NCBI RefSeq assembly: GCF_030689305.1
Contig: NZ_JAUYVM010000003.1
Span: forward strand, 421,148 to 485,147
Direction: 5' to 3'
Length of the DNA: 64,000 nt
DNA from: Vibrio penaeicida
Lineage (GTDB): Bacteria; Pseudomonadota; Gammaproteobacteria; Enterobacterales; Vibrionaceae
Shown here: positions 27,640-37,044 of the stretch, one piece after another
Numbering within the stretch: position 1 is the stretch's first letter
How the letters are laid out: each line of letters begins with the position of its first letter
The notes under the pieces: model-generated
Databases searched by the model: none
The model's input: the letters and a program-made list of their open reading frames with translations, nothing else
What the model was told of the DNA's origin: nothing
Translations under genes and position numbers: made by a program

Positions 27640-29061
27640 CTAGGTATTGAGCAGGCTTGCAGTCAAATTGGCGAACTCTGTTAATCCATCTTGCCAGCTT
27701 TTGTTGGGTTTAAATCTTGCAAAACTTAGCCTAATGCAATGGTCATATTGTTTCGTCGTCGTAAACAGTGAACCGGGAAACAGGCTTACTTTTCGTTCTA
27801 AGCATGTTTGATAGAGCAAGTCGCAGTCCAACGCTTTTGGGAATTCAATCCACACAATATAACTGCCATTAGAGACGTTCATAGAATACTGGTTTTTAAG
27901 GCAATCATGAGAGTCCAATGCTTGTGTTAACCAAGGAATAAATAGCTTTTGTTTTTTTGCGTAATGCCGACGAATTTTCATTAAGTGCTGACGGTATTTT
28001 CCTGTCGATAAAAACTCACCAATGGCTGCCTGCATTAAATTCAACGATCCCATGTTATCGCTGAGTAAGCGCTTTTCGATAACGGCTCTGTGTTTACCTG
28101 CGACAATCCAACCTAGCCTCAAACGTGAATCCAACGTTTTAGATAAGGAGCTGCAATACACGACCCGATCTTTGGTATCCAATGCCATAAGAGATGGTAA
28201 GTGCGTGTCGAAGTACAGTTCTCCAAAGACATCATCTTCAACGATAGGAAGCTCCCCAGTGACGTCAAGAAGCCGCTTTCTTGCTTCCAAAGGCATCACT
28301 GAGTTGGTGGGGTTGTTAAAGCTTGGCGTGACAAGCAGTGTTTTTATGTCCCACTCCTTTTGAGCGGTGATCACCGCGTCAATATCAATCCCTGTTGTTG
28401 GGTGGCTTGGGATCTCGATGACTTTCAAGCCCAATGATTCCATTAAAAGTAAATTGCCAAAATAACAGGGAGACTCGACGGCGACGATATCCCCTCTGGA
28501 GGTTAAGGCTTGCAGGCATAAGCTAATGGCTTGCTGCGCCCCGTGAGTCACTAAGATATCCGTTTGAGAGCAATTGATTTCGTGGTCTAAACAAAGTTTC
28601 CTTAGCTGATCAACGAGCTTGTCGTTACCTGGGGGAAGTTGGTAGTGACAAGGAATATGAGCTTGATAGCGGCTCTGGCGACCTATCTCGGCGTAAAGTG
28701 AGCGAATGGCAGGGAAGTCAATATCGGGGTGTGCACAACCCGCTGGCATTAGGTGATCACCAAGTGGCGTTTTTAAAATGGACTTAGTTTTAGACAGCAA
28801 GTCGACATAACCGGGTGCTTCAATATGGGCATTTAATGAAGGCTCCGACTCTCCACGAACTCGGTATCCAGAGCGCGCTTCGGCATACAAAGTTCTGGCT
28901 GCCTCTAGTTCTTGGTATGCACGAATTACGGTATTTCGTGATACCGAGAGTTCCATACTGAGTGTTCGAATGGATGGGACTTTTTCCCCTGTTATCCATC
29001 GATTCTTAGCGATCTGAGTATGCACATACTCAATAACGTCTTGATACTTTTTGCTGCCCAT
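27640..29061 (-). CDS. MocR-type GntR/aminotransferase regulator (first of two)
   Basis: Fusion of an N-terminal GntR winged helix (about 1-75, GEKVPSIRTLSMELSVSRNTVIRAYQ split over the helix pair) and a fold-type I aminotransferase-like domain (about 100-470). The PLP-lysine region reads YCSSLSKTLDSRLRLGW. MocR proteins use PLP or a PLP adduct as effector and usually act on the divergent neighbour. Here that is the DMT exporter gene 96 bases away. The spacer contains CTGTACC-type repeats, also found before the other MocR gene in this window. Ribosome site GAGG before the ATG. Confidence 0.92.
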   Translation of the reverse strand: MGSKKYQDVIEYVHTQIAKNRWITGEKVPSIRTLSMELSVSRNTVIRAYQELEAARTLYAEARSGYRVRGESEPSLNAHIEAPGYVDLLSKTKSILKTPLGDHLMPAGCAHPDIDFPAIRSLYAEIGRQSRYQAHIPCHYQLPPGNDKLVDQLRKLCLDHEINCSQTDILVTHGAQQAISLCLQALTSRGDIVAVESPCYFGNLLLMESLGLKVIEIPSHPTTGIDIDAVITAQKEWDIKTLLVTPSFNNPTNSVMPLEARKRLLDVTGELPIVEDDVFGELYFDTHLPSLMALDTKDRVVYCSSLSKTLDSRLRLGWIVAGKHRAVIEKRLLSDNMGSLNLMQAAIGEFLSTGKYRQHLMKIRRHYAKKQKLFIPWLTQALDSHDCLKNQYSMNVSNGSYIVWIEFPKALDCDLLYQTCLERKVSLFPGSLFTTTKQYDHCIRLSFARFKPNKSWQDGLTEFANLTASLLNT

Positions 29062-29078
29062 TTATCGCCTCACCCAAT

Positions 29079-29129
29079 CTGTACCCATTAAGTTAGGTTC
29101 AACTGTACCTTTTTTGAATATCTGTATCC
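29079..29129. promoter_or_regulatory. MocR operator repeats CTGTACC (first module)
   Basis: Three same-orientation words in the mocR-DMT spacer: CTGTACC at 29079, CTGTACC at 29103 and CTGTATCC at 29122. Direct repeats of this kind are the normal binding pattern of MocR proteins. Confidence 0.6.
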
Positions 29130-29157
29130 AATAAAGTAAGAAAAAAAGGAGATAGTC

Positions 29158-30117
29158 ATGCCATTAAGTCTTATACCTTGGATATTTGTTGTGTTGTGGG
29201 CATCAGGTTTTGTTGGTTCTAAATTGGGCTTACAGTTTACTGACCCAGCCACTTTGTTAACCATTAGAACGGCATTGAACGTTTTAGTGTTGGGTGTGCT
29301 AGTGGTCGTACTTAAGCGGAAAACGCTCAGCCCAAGAAAGACATTCCACGCTTGTATTTCAGGGCTCATGATTCATGGCATGTACCTTGGTGGCACCTAT
29401 TCGGCTATTAAGCTAGGAATGCCCGCCAGCTTGAGCGCATTATTAGTAGGGCTACAACCCATCCTTACAGCGGTCACTTTGGTTGCGGTCGGAACTACCT
29501 ATTTACGCTGGCGTCAGTGGCTTGGCTTAGCGTTAGGCTTAGTTGGTATCTTTTTGGTATTGCATGGAAAAATGGAATGGGAAGATACGGCCAACAAAGG
29601 GTGGGCGTTTCTCTCTATTTCCATCGCTTTGGTTGGAATAACTTTTGGAACGCTTTATCAAAAGAAATTTTGTAACGGGACAGACTTAGTGACCTGCGTG
29701 ACTTGGCAATATCTTGCGGCGCTGGTTGTGTTCGCTATCGCTGCTTATGCCTTTGAACCGCTGGTTGTTCACTGGACACCAACATTTGTCGCCACTCTGG
29801 CGTGGCTGGTTATTGTGCTTTCAGTATTGGCGGTATTGTTACTGCTCTATATGGTGGAGCATGGCGAGTCAGAAAAAGTCGCATCCGTATTCTATTTAGT
29901 TCCCCCTGTCACTGCTGTGCAGGCTTGGCTTTTGTTTGACGAGCGTTTTGATTTCATCGGTGCTCTCGGGTTTGGCTTCGCTGCGTTGGCTGTTTACTTG
30001 GTGGGCTTGAAAAAACCGACTCGGTTAAGAAATTCGATCAGTTTAAGAAGAAAGTCGAATGATCACAAAAACGTATCAACTCAACAAGAAGACTTGCAAG
30101 TGAACAGCGCTAAGTGA
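29158..30117 (+). CDS. DMT/EamA family exporter
   Basis: Ten-helix drug/metabolite transporter built from two EamA halves; the opening WIFVVLWASGFVGSKLGLQF and the QPILTAV motif are typical. A basic tail of about 35 residues follows the last helix. It is divergent from a MocR regulator and followed after 41 bases by a LysE-type exporter gene, so the two exporters may be co-transcribed. AAGGAGATAGTC lies before the ATG. The substrate is probably an amino acid or a related amine, by family and neighbours. Confidence 0.85.
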   Translation: MPLSLIPWIFVVLWASGFVGSKLGLQFTDPATLLTIRTALNVLVLGVLVVVLKRKTLSPRKTFHACISGLMIHGMYLGGTYSAIKLGMPASLSALLVGLQPILTAVTLVAVGTTYLRWRQWLGLALGLVGIFLVLHGKMEWEDTANKGWAFLSISIALVGITFGTLYQKKFCNGTDLVTCVTWQYLAALVVFAIAAYAFEPLVVHWTPTFVATLAWLVIVLSVLAVLLLLYMVEHGESEKVASVFYLVPPVTAVQAWLLFDERFDFIGALGFGFAALAVYLVGLKKPTRLRNSISLRRKSNDHKNVSTQQEDLQVNSAK

Positions 30118-30158
30118 GAGAGTGACGCTGTAATTCAGACAACACAAAAGGATAAACA

Positions 30159-30773
30159 ATGACATTAAGCGTTTGGCTCTCTTTATTCGCTATTTGTTTA
30201 CTGGGTGCTATGTCTCCAGGGCCAAGTTTGGTCACGGTATCTAAACATACACTAGCGGGTGGACGTAAGAATGGTCTTGCGGCGGCGTGGGCTCACGCGT
30301 TTGGTATTGGGATCTATGCGCTGGTCACGATCATTGGATTGGCGGTTGTTTTACAGCAGTCCCCTATCTTATTCAAAACCATCAGCTATTTAGGGGCGGC
30401 GTATCTCGCTTACCTTGGGTTTAATGCTTTGCGTTCTAAAGGTGGGGTCGCTGCTCGTTTGGAAGCTGGCGAGCGTGTTTCTGTTTTCTCTTCCGCACGG
30501 GAAGGCTTTTTGATTTCGATTCTTAGCCCCAAAATAGCCCTGTTCTTTATCGCTCTGTTTAGCCAGTTTGTTGTGTTAGGGAACGAGTTGATGAATCAAG
30601 TGTTGATTGTAGCAACTCCGCTTATTGTGGACGGCTTATGGTATACACTCATTACCTTGTTGCTTTCCATGCCGCTTGTTATCGATAAAATTCGCGAGAA
30701 AGCGGTACTCATCGATCGTATTTCTGGCGTTATATTGATTGGATTAGCTATACGCGTTGTGTGGGTCGTTTAG
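30159..30773 (+). CDS. LysE/RhtB family amino acid exporter
   Basis: A 204-residue, about six-helix exporter. GAMSPGPSLVTVSKHTLAGG is the LysE-family N-terminal signature; ISILSPKIALFFIALF is the matching mid-protein segment. AAAGGATAAACA precedes the ATG. It lies just downstream of the DMT exporter gene, probably in the same transcript and under MocR control. Confidence 0.9.
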   Translation: MTLSVWLSLFAICLLGAMSPGPSLVTVSKHTLAGGRKNGLAAAWAHAFGIGIYALVTIIGLAVVLQQSPILFKTISYLGAAYLAYLGFNALRSKGGVAARLEAGERVSVFSSAREGFLISILSPKIALFFIALFSQFVVLGNELMNQVLIVATPLIVDGLWYTLITLLLSMPLVIDKIREKAVLIDRISGVILIGLAIRVVWVV

Positions 30774-31261
30774 GCTCACACTTTTGCTTCTACTCACCGG
30801 CAGATTATTCTTTCAACTGCGCTAAAACACCCCTCTTAATCTTCTCAAATCTCGGCACTATCGAGCTTTCAGCCGTATGCCAAAATTTAACCACTTTCTC
30901 CTGATTTGGTCATATAACCTTAGTTTTATATATCTTTTAGCCTATCAAACTAGACATATATGATTTTATTTTCTGTAAATGTAGTCATTTTGGGTAAAAA
31001 AAGTGAATAATTTGGTTTGTTTTGCTTTACTGTAGTAGAAACTAAAAAAGCAGTAGAAAACTGCGCTGTATTTAAAGTTAATTGAGCTCTCTGCCCAAGA
31101 GAGCGCAAATGGAATTAACTGATATTACATTGACGTATTTTTAGACCGTGGTTGTTGTAAAAAGCGAAGACGTAAACAAGTAAGTTGTCGTTCACGCGTT
31201 TTGACCCAAGTTATGAATACCGTTGGTGTAGCATGGAGTAATGGCACTCAAGGAGGAAAGA
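30774..31261. other. Long leader region before a GNAT gene
   Basis: About 490 bases. It contains a small hairpin (GCAGT/ACTGC, 31050-31064) and a two-tier inverted repeat (31076-31120), then the ribosome site of the GNAT gene. Nothing coding is seen. Confidence 0.5.
31076..31120 (+). other. Two-tier inverted repeat, possible structured RNA
   Basis: Outer arms AGTTAATT and AATTAACT (8 bp) enclose inner arms GCTCTCT and AGAGAGC (7 bp) with a 5-nt loop. No T tract follows, so a simple terminator is unlikely. Confidence 0.35.
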
Positions 31262-31801
31262 GTGGAATTAAGGCAAGCGAATTACCAAGATTTCGAGCGA
31301 ATTGCGCAGTTACATGCAAAAAGCTGGCAACAACATTATCGTGGTCTGGTTACCGATGCTTATCTAGAGCAATACGCAGAAGACGATAGAGTTATTGTTT
31401 GGCAAACACGCTTGACCAACCCGTCGTTTAATCAAAATGTCCTCGTTCTAGAAAATGAAGGCGAACTTTGTGGGTTCATTTGTATTTATGGCAACCACAA
31501 TTTCGAATACGGAACAATTATCGATAATCTGCACGTCGACTCGGCCTATCAAGGGCACGGTCTCGGCACTAAGCTGATGTTAGAAGCGGCTAAGTGGGCG
31601 GAAAAATACTTCCCAGATTCAGGTGTGTATTTGGAAGTTCTTGAACAAAACGTTGCAGCGAAACATTTCTATTTGGCACTTGGGGCGACTCAATCTCATC
31701 TGAGTGATTGGAGTGCACCTTGTGGCAGCAAAGTGAAAGAAGCCGTATTTATCTGGTCTTCACCATCTGTGTTACTAAAAAAAGCCGAAACGTTTGTATA
31801 A
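31262..31801 (+). CDS. GNAT family N-acetyltransferase
   Basis: A cytosolic acetyl-CoA-dependent acetyltransferase of about 179 residues. The acetyl-CoA loop is VDSAYQGHGLGTKLM (about 95-110), with LEVLEQNVAAKHFYLALGA as the C-terminal motif B. GTG at 31262 is chosen because AGGAGG ends 5 bases before it; an ATG at 31241 overlaps that site and has none of its own. Substrate unknown. It faces another GNAT gene across a short spacer. Confidence 0.88.
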   Translation: MELRQANYQDFERIAQLHAKSWQQHYRGLVTDAYLEQYAEDDRVIVWQTRLTNPSFNQNVLVLENEGELCGFICIYGNHNFEYGTIIDNLHVDSAYQGHGLGTKLMLEAAKWAEKYFPDSGVYLEVLEQNVAAKHFYLALGATQSHLSDWSAPCGSKVKEAVFIWSSPSVLLKKAETFV

Positions 31802-31874
31802 CCGCTTTTCTGAGCCTGCACTAAAATAGGTGCCCTCAGAGCGTTTTGGTTTAAGGTGTTTTAGGTTTGTTGAA

Positions 31875-32405
31875 TTAGCCCGCTAGCGAATCGATATCGA
31901 ACCGATAAAAGTCTGTATCATCCGAATTGGACTCGGTTCGATAAAACCCTAGCTTTAGGAGAAGAGAAGACGACGCAACGTTGTTTTTCTCGACCCCGCC
32001 AATTAAAGCCCGCACCTGCTTGTTTTGTTTGCACCAAGCGAGTAATCCTCCCAGCATTTCTTTTGCCAAGCCCTTGCCTTGGTGCGTTTCGCCTAGAAGA
32101 TACCCTAAATGAAGTTCATCGTTGTCGGACTGATATAAAAATATGAAACCGCATAAAGTGTGTTCCGGTGTTAGGTAGACCGCGAGTGTTTGACCGTCTT
32201 CGGTGATTTTCTTCACCCACGACTCAGCCTTTTCGGCGTCATCGATTCCTTGAAAATAGGGGGGAAGTGAAGCCGTTACGTTTGGTGTAAGTATGTCGAT
32301 TACATCACGAATGAATTCGCCATCGTGCCTAAGTGAAGCCACGACAGTTTCAGTCACAAGACGCTGGGTAGAAAATACAAAGCTATCGTGGGTATGTGTC
32401 GGCAT
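31875..32405 (-). CDS. RimJ/RimL-like GNAT acetyltransferase
   Basis: About 176 residues. The pattern TQRLVTETV...LTPEHTLCGFIFLY...YLLGETHQGKGLAKEML is that of ribosomal-protein-type GNAT enzymes. The ATG at 32405 lies 13 bases after the guaD stop codon; the longer frame to 32471 would overlap guaD and lacks a ribosome site. It is the last gene of the xdh-guaD operon, though its role there is not evident. Confidence 0.82.
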   Translation of the reverse strand: MPTHTHDSFVFSTQRLVTETVVASLRHDGEFIRDVIDILTPNVTASLPPYFQGIDDAEKAESWVKKITEDGQTLAVYLTPEHTLCGFIFLYQSDNDELHLGYLLGETHQGKGLAKEMLGGLLAWCKQNKQVRALIGGVEKNNVASSSLLLKLGFYRTESNSDDTDFYRFDIDSLAG

Positions 32406-32418
32406 GAGGTTCTCGATT

Positions 32419-33735
32419 TTATTTGGGTGTATTTGAAGAATAAACGCTTTCACCCAGAATGTATGTCTCACATACGGTTCTGTCGTCTCCTAGGCTCATC
32501 AATACAAACAACTTCTCTTCCAGTGTTTTGGTTTGGTTCATGCGAAATTTCATCAGTTGCGTAGCATGCAGATCCAACACCACAAAATCCGCTTCTTTGC
32601 CTACTTCTAGGTTTCCGATTTTGTCTTCTAAGTGCAAGGCTTTTGCACCACCAAGTGTAGCCAAATAAAGTGATTTTATAGGGTGGAGCTTTTCCTGCTG
32701 TAGCTGCATGACTTTGTAGGCTTCACTCATGGTTTGCAGAATGGAAAAGCTCGTTCCTGCGCCTACATCGGTGCCCATCCCGACCCGAACGCCAAATTGT
32801 TCAAGCTTAGGAAGTCGAAATAAACCCGATCCAAGAAACAGGTTGGATGTGGGGCAAAAGGCAATGGCTGATTGGGTGTCTGCCAACCGCTGGCATTCAC
32901 AATCCGACAAATGAATGCCGTGGGCAAACACGGAACGTTTGTGCAGCAATCCATAGTGGTCGTAGACATCTAGGTAACTTTCTCTTTCAGGGAAAAGTTC
33001 CAATACCCAGTCGATTTCCTTTTTGTTTTCGGAAAGGTGAGTGTGCATATAAACATCTGGGTACTCTTTCAGAAGCCTACCAACGGTTGCGAGTTGTTCG
33101 GCAGTGCTGGTGGGGGCAAACCTTGGCGTAACAGCGTAGTGCAAACGAGAACGTTTGTGCCATTTTTCGATAAGTGCTTTGGAATCGGCGTAGCCCGACT
33201 CCGGTGTGTCTGTTAGGGAGTCGGGTGCGTTCCTGTCCATTAACACTTTGCCCGCGATCATTCTAAGGTTGCGTTGTTCTGCCTCTTCAAAGAAGACATC
33301 AACCGACTGTTTGTGCACGGTTCCGAATACCAAAGCCGTGGTTGTGCCGTTGCTTGCCAGTTCATCCAAGAACAATTTGGCAACTTGCCGTGCGTATTCT
33401 GGGTCTTTGAACCTGAGCTCCTCTGGGAATGTGTAGTTTTCTAGCCAATCCAAAAGCTGTTCACCGTAGGAGGCAATCATCCCTGTTTGAGGGTAGTGAA
33501 TATGAGTATCAATAAACCCTGAGGTGATCAGCTTGTTTTCAAACAGCGTGATTTCTATTGAAGGTGACAATGTAGGTAAGATGGTTTTCGCATCGCCGAT
33601 TTGATCGATAATGCCATCTTTAACGACGATAATACCGTCTTCAAAATACTGATATGAATTTTCCAAATCCACTTCCTGTGGATCTGCCACGCTGTGCAGC
33701 ACGGCGCTACGAAAAGCGTGCGTTGTGGTCGTCAT
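32419..33735 (-). CDS. guaD: Guanine deaminase
   Basis: Zinc amidohydrolase that converts guanine to xanthine and ammonia in the cytosol. The metal motif FIDTHIHYPQTGMIASYGEQ followed by LLDWLENYTFP is the guanine deaminase signature. HTHLSENKKEI, HGIHLSD and GMGTDVGAGTS give the other metal and catalytic residues. Length 438 is normal. AAAGGAAGCAAC precedes the ATG. It is fourth in the xdhA-xdhB-xdhC-guaD operon, where its product xanthine feeds the dehydrogenase. Confidence 0.96.
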   Translation of the reverse strand: MTTTTHAFRSAVLHSVADPQEVDLENSYQYFEDGIIVVKDGIIDQIGDAKTILPTLSPSIEITLFENKLITSGFIDTHIHYPQTGMIASYGEQLLDWLENYTFPEELRFKDPEYARQVAKLFLDELASNGTTTALVFGTVHKQSVDVFFEEAEQRNLRMIAGKVLMDRNAPDSLTDTPESGYADSKALIEKWHKRSRLHYAVTPRFAPTSTAEQLATVGRLLKEYPDVYMHTHLSENKKEIDWVLELFPERESYLDVYDHYGLLHKRSVFAHGIHLSDCECQRLADTQSAIAFCPTSNLFLGSGLFRLPKLEQFGVRVGMGTDVGAGTSFSILQTMSEAYKVMQLQQEKLHPIKSLYLATLGGAKALHLEDKIGNLEVGKEADFVVLDLHATQLMKFRMNQTKTLEEKLFVLMSLGDDRTVCETYILGESVYSSNTPK

Positions 33736-33765
33736 GTTGCTTCCTTTAGATCATGCCCAGTGGCT

Positions 33766-34617
33766 TTATGCCTGTTTTGGCTGTGTAATGCGTTGGAGGT
33801 CGTCATCTTGTGTGCGACTCTCCTTTGTTTCTGTATCGGCGAATTCTGCTTGGTGGTAATGGGCGATCAACTCTCCTGCAACCGATATGGCGATTTCCTC
33901 AGGTCGTTTTCCTGGAATATCACTGATGCCAATTGGGCTGGTCATTCTGGCGAGCTGACTATCGCTGTAACCACGTTGTCTTAGCCGCATATTGAACTTT
34001 TTACGCTTGGTCGATGAACCAATTACGCCAAAATAGGTGCTGTCCCCTCTATCAAGGATAGCCCTTGTGAGGTCAAAATCGAGTTGATGATTATGAGTCA
34101 TCACCAGAAAGTAGCTGTTTTCACGAGCAAAGTTGACTTCTCCTACCGGGTCGTCGCTTACGAGTTGCTCTACGCTATTAGGTAATTGGGAAGGAAATTC
34201 ATTCTCTCGTTGATCAATCCATGTGATCTCAAAATCTAGTGTGGCGATCACGTGAACTAGGGCTTTTGCAACGTGACCAGCACCAAATAGGTATAGGTGA
34301 CGTTTACGGGTGCCTATCGGTTCAAAGCATAGGGTAGCCATACCGCCGCAGCATTGCCCCAAGCGAGCACCAAGATTGAACGTATCGATTTTGACATCAG
34401 TGGCTTTCTCTTCAAGCATTGTTCTGCTTACCTGAGTAGCAATGTGCTCAAGATGTCCACCACCGATAGTGGCAATCAGCCGGTCGGCGGTGACCAGCAT
34501 TTTTGTTCCAGCCCCTCGAGGCACCGATCCACGTTCATTTAGCACGGTTACCATCACACAAGGTTTATTCGCGCTTTCGAGTTTCGCTAACTCTTGAATC
34601 CAGTTATCGCAGTACAT
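33766..34617 (-). CDS. xdhC: Xanthine dehydrogenase accessory protein XdhC
   Basis: Binds molybdenum cofactor and hands the sulfurated form to XdhB. The N-terminal XdhC/CoxI pattern is present: VLNERGSVPRGAGTKMLV, GGGHLEH and ARLGQCCGG. The C-terminal Rossmann part has LYLFGAGHVAKAL and IGSSTKRKKF. Length 283 is typical. GAGGGACAAGTT precedes the ATG, 27 bases after xdhB. Confidence 0.95.
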   Translation of the reverse strand: MYCDNWIQELAKLESANKPCVMVTVLNERGSVPRGAGTKMLVTADRLIATIGGGHLEHIATQVSRTMLEEKATDVKIDTFNLGARLGQCCGGMATLCFEPIGTRKRHLYLFGAGHVAKALVHVIATLDFEITWIDQRENEFPSQLPNSVEQLVSDDPVGEVNFARENSYFLVMTHNHQLDFDLTRAILDRGDSTYFGVIGSSTKRKKFNMRLRQRGYSDSQLARMTSPIGISDIPGKRPEEIAISVAGELIAHYHQAEFADTETKESRTQDDDLQRITQPKQA

Positions 34618-34644
34618 AACTTGTCCCTCTTGGTAACGCGGTGA

Positions 34645-37044
34645 CTATGCTGTTCTCTTGCTTGAGGTTTTCACGCTTTCACGCACCTTTTCGATTGCCA
34701 TGAGGACTCGTTCGGGTGTGGCTGGCGTGTCTAAGTGAGGACGAACGTTTTCGCTTACGTCATTTTCTACAATCACATATCGAATGGCATCTTTCAGCGC
34801 GCTCCATACCGACATAGCAAGCATAAACGGGGGTTCGCCCACGGCTTTAGAGTGGAAAACGGTGTCTTCTGGATTTTGTCTGTTTTGCAGTAAATGCGTT
34901 CTAAAATCGATGGGCATATCCGCCACCGCTGGAATCTTATAGCTGGCAGGACCGTTCGTCGTCAGCCTACCTTCATCATTCCAAACCAGTTCTTCTGTCG
35001 TAAGCCAGCCAGCGCCCTGAACAAATGCCCCTTCAACCTGGCCAATATCGATCGCTGGGTTCAACGAAGCGCCGACATCGTGTAAAAGGTCGGCGCGCAA
35101 AATCTTGTATTCACCTGTCAGTGTATCGACGATGACTTCGGAGCAAGACGCGCCATAAGCGAAGTAATAAAACGGTCTGCCTTTGGCTTTTTCGTGATCG
35201 TAGTAAATTTTGGGGGTTCGGTAGAAACCTGTACTAGAAAGCGACACTTGGTTGAAGTACGCCAGTTGAATGAACTCATCAAATTCGATAAGGGTTTTGC
35301 CCGCCTGAATGATGCCGTTCTTGAATTGGACGTCTTCCGGTGCAACCTTGAAGTGCTCGCTGGCGAAGTTCACCAAACGTACTTTGGTGTGTCGTGCTGC
35401 GTTTTGTGCTGCTTTGCCGTTCAAATCGGTGCCCGAAGACGCTGCCGTTGGTGATGTGTTTGGGACTTTTTCAGTATTGGTGGCGGTGATCTGAATACGG
35501 CTGATATCAACCTGAAATTCCTCTGCGACAATTTGCGCCACTTTGGTATTCAAACCTTGTCCCATTTCCGTGCCACCGTGGTTTAGGTGAATGCTGCCAT
35601 CGGTGTAGATGTGGATAAGCGCACCAGCCTGATTCAAAAAAGAGGCGGTGAAGGAGATTCCAAACTTAACCGGTGTGATGGCTAAGCCTTTCTTTAGAAT
35701 AGGGCTTTGTTTGTTGAATTCGTTGATCTCCTCGCGACGCTGGTAGTAGTCGCTAGTGTCAATCAACTGTTCAGTGATCTCTGGCATAAAATCACTGTCT
35801 TCAACTGTTTGGAAATAATGAGTAACGTTACGTTCGCTTTTTCCGTAGTAGTTCGCTTGGCGCACTTCCAAAGCGTCTTTGTTTAAGTAAGCCGCTATGT
35901 CGTCCATGATGTGTTCAATGGTCATCATGCCTTGCGGCCCGCCAAACCCTCGAAATGCGGTGTTGGATGCGGTGTTGGTTTTGCAGCGATAACCCGTAAC
36001 CGTCGCCTCACCCAAGTAGTAAGCGTTGTCTGAGTGGAACATGGCGCGATCGACTATAGAGCTTGATAAATCGGGTGAGTAACCACAGTTACCTGCTACA
36101 TCGATCTCGATGCCTGTTATCGTTCCTTGATCGTCAAACCCTACTTTGTACTGGTTGTAGAACGGGTGACGTTTCCCCGTCATCATCATATCTTCGGTTC
36201 GGAACAAACGCATTTTGGTGGGGCGATTGGTTAGTTTAGCAATCACCGACGCCATGCATGCTGGATAGGACGATTGAGTTTCTTTGCCACCAAATCCACC
36301 GCCCATGCGGCGTACATCAATGAGCACTTTGTGCATGGGAATACCCAATACGCCAGAAACCAGTTTTTGAATTTCGGTTGGGTTTTGGGTGGAAGAGTGG
36401 ACGATCATGCCACCGTCTTCTGTGGGCATCACGGTGGCGATTTGAGTTTCTAGATAGAAATGTTCTTGTCCGCCCACATGCAAGCTGCCTTCAAGCACAT
36501 GTTTTGAATGAGAAATGGCTGTTTTAGAATCCCCTCGCTTTTGCTGGTGGGTATCGGTGACAAACAGTTTTTTCTCTAACGCTTCTTCTACGTCTAAAAC
36601 GGCGGGCAGTATTTCATACTCGATAACTGCTGCATGTGCCGCTTTTCTTGCAACTTCAAGATCGTTGGCTGCAACGGCAATGACAGGTTGCCCAACATAC
36701 TCAACTTTTCCATCGGCGAGTAGAGGATCCCCTGGCAGTATTGCGCCAATATCTAAGTTACCAGGAATGTCTTGGCTGGTAATTACGATGGCAACACCTT
36801 CAAATTCGTAGCATGGTGAAAGGTCGATACTAAGAATGTTGGCGTGCGCATGGGGGCTGAGTAACGCGTAGGCGTGCAGCTGATTTGGGAATTCTAGTTT
36901 ATCGTCAATGTATTTGGCTTCGCCTGTGACTTGCAGGGCAGCGCTGTCGTGTTTCACGCTTTTGCCTACGCCTGTTTTTAGATCTTGTTTGAATAACGCC
37001 ACCATTTCTTCGTGGCTAATGGTTGCTTTAGGCGAATTAGACAT
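34645..37044 (-). CDS. xdhB: Xanthine dehydrogenase molybdenum-binding subunit
   Basis: Large catalytic subunit that hydroxylates hypoxanthine to xanthine and xanthine to urate. VGKSVKHDSAALQVTGEAKY begins the hammerhead domain. GGGFGGKETQ, TAFRGFGGPQGM and the late GEPPFMLAMSVW (with the catalytic Glu in VGEPP) are the molybdopterin and active-site motifs. Length 799 fits the bacterial split enzyme. It overlaps xdhA by 8 bases, so the subunits are made together. Confidence 0.96.
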   Translation of the reverse strand: MSNSPKATISHEEMVALFKQDLKTGVGKSVKHDSAALQVTGEAKYIDDKLEFPNQLHAYALLSPHAHANILSIDLSPCYEFEGVAIVITSQDIPGNLDIGAILPGDPLLADGKVEYVGQPVIAVAANDLEVARKAAHAAVIEYEILPAVLDVEEALEKKLFVTDTHQQKRGDSKTAISHSKHVLEGSLHVGGQEHFYLETQIATVMPTEDGGMIVHSSTQNPTEIQKLVSGVLGIPMHKVLIDVRRMGGGFGGKETQSSYPACMASVIAKLTNRPTKMRLFRTEDMMMTGKRHPFYNQYKVGFDDQGTITGIEIDVAGNCGYSPDLSSSIVDRAMFHSDNAYYLGEATVTGYRCKTNTASNTAFRGFGGPQGMMTIEHIMDDIAAYLNKDALEVRQANYYGKSERNVTHYFQTVEDSDFMPEITEQLIDTSDYYQRREEINEFNKQSPILKKGLAITPVKFGISFTASFLNQAGALIHIYTDGSIHLNHGGTEMGQGLNTKVAQIVAEEFQVDISRIQITATNTEKVPNTSPTAASSGTDLNGKAAQNAARHTKVRLVNFASEHFKVAPEDVQFKNGIIQAGKTLIEFDEFIQLAYFNQVSLSSTGFYRTPKIYYDHEKAKGRPFYYFAYGASCSEVIVDTLTGEYKILRADLLHDVGASLNPAIDIGQVEGAFVQGAGWLTTEELVWNDEGRLTTNGPASYKIPAVADMPIDFRTHLLQNRQNPEDTVFHSKAVGEPPFMLAMSVWSALKDAIRYVIVENDVSENVRPHLDTPATPERVLMAIEKVRESVKTSSKRTA

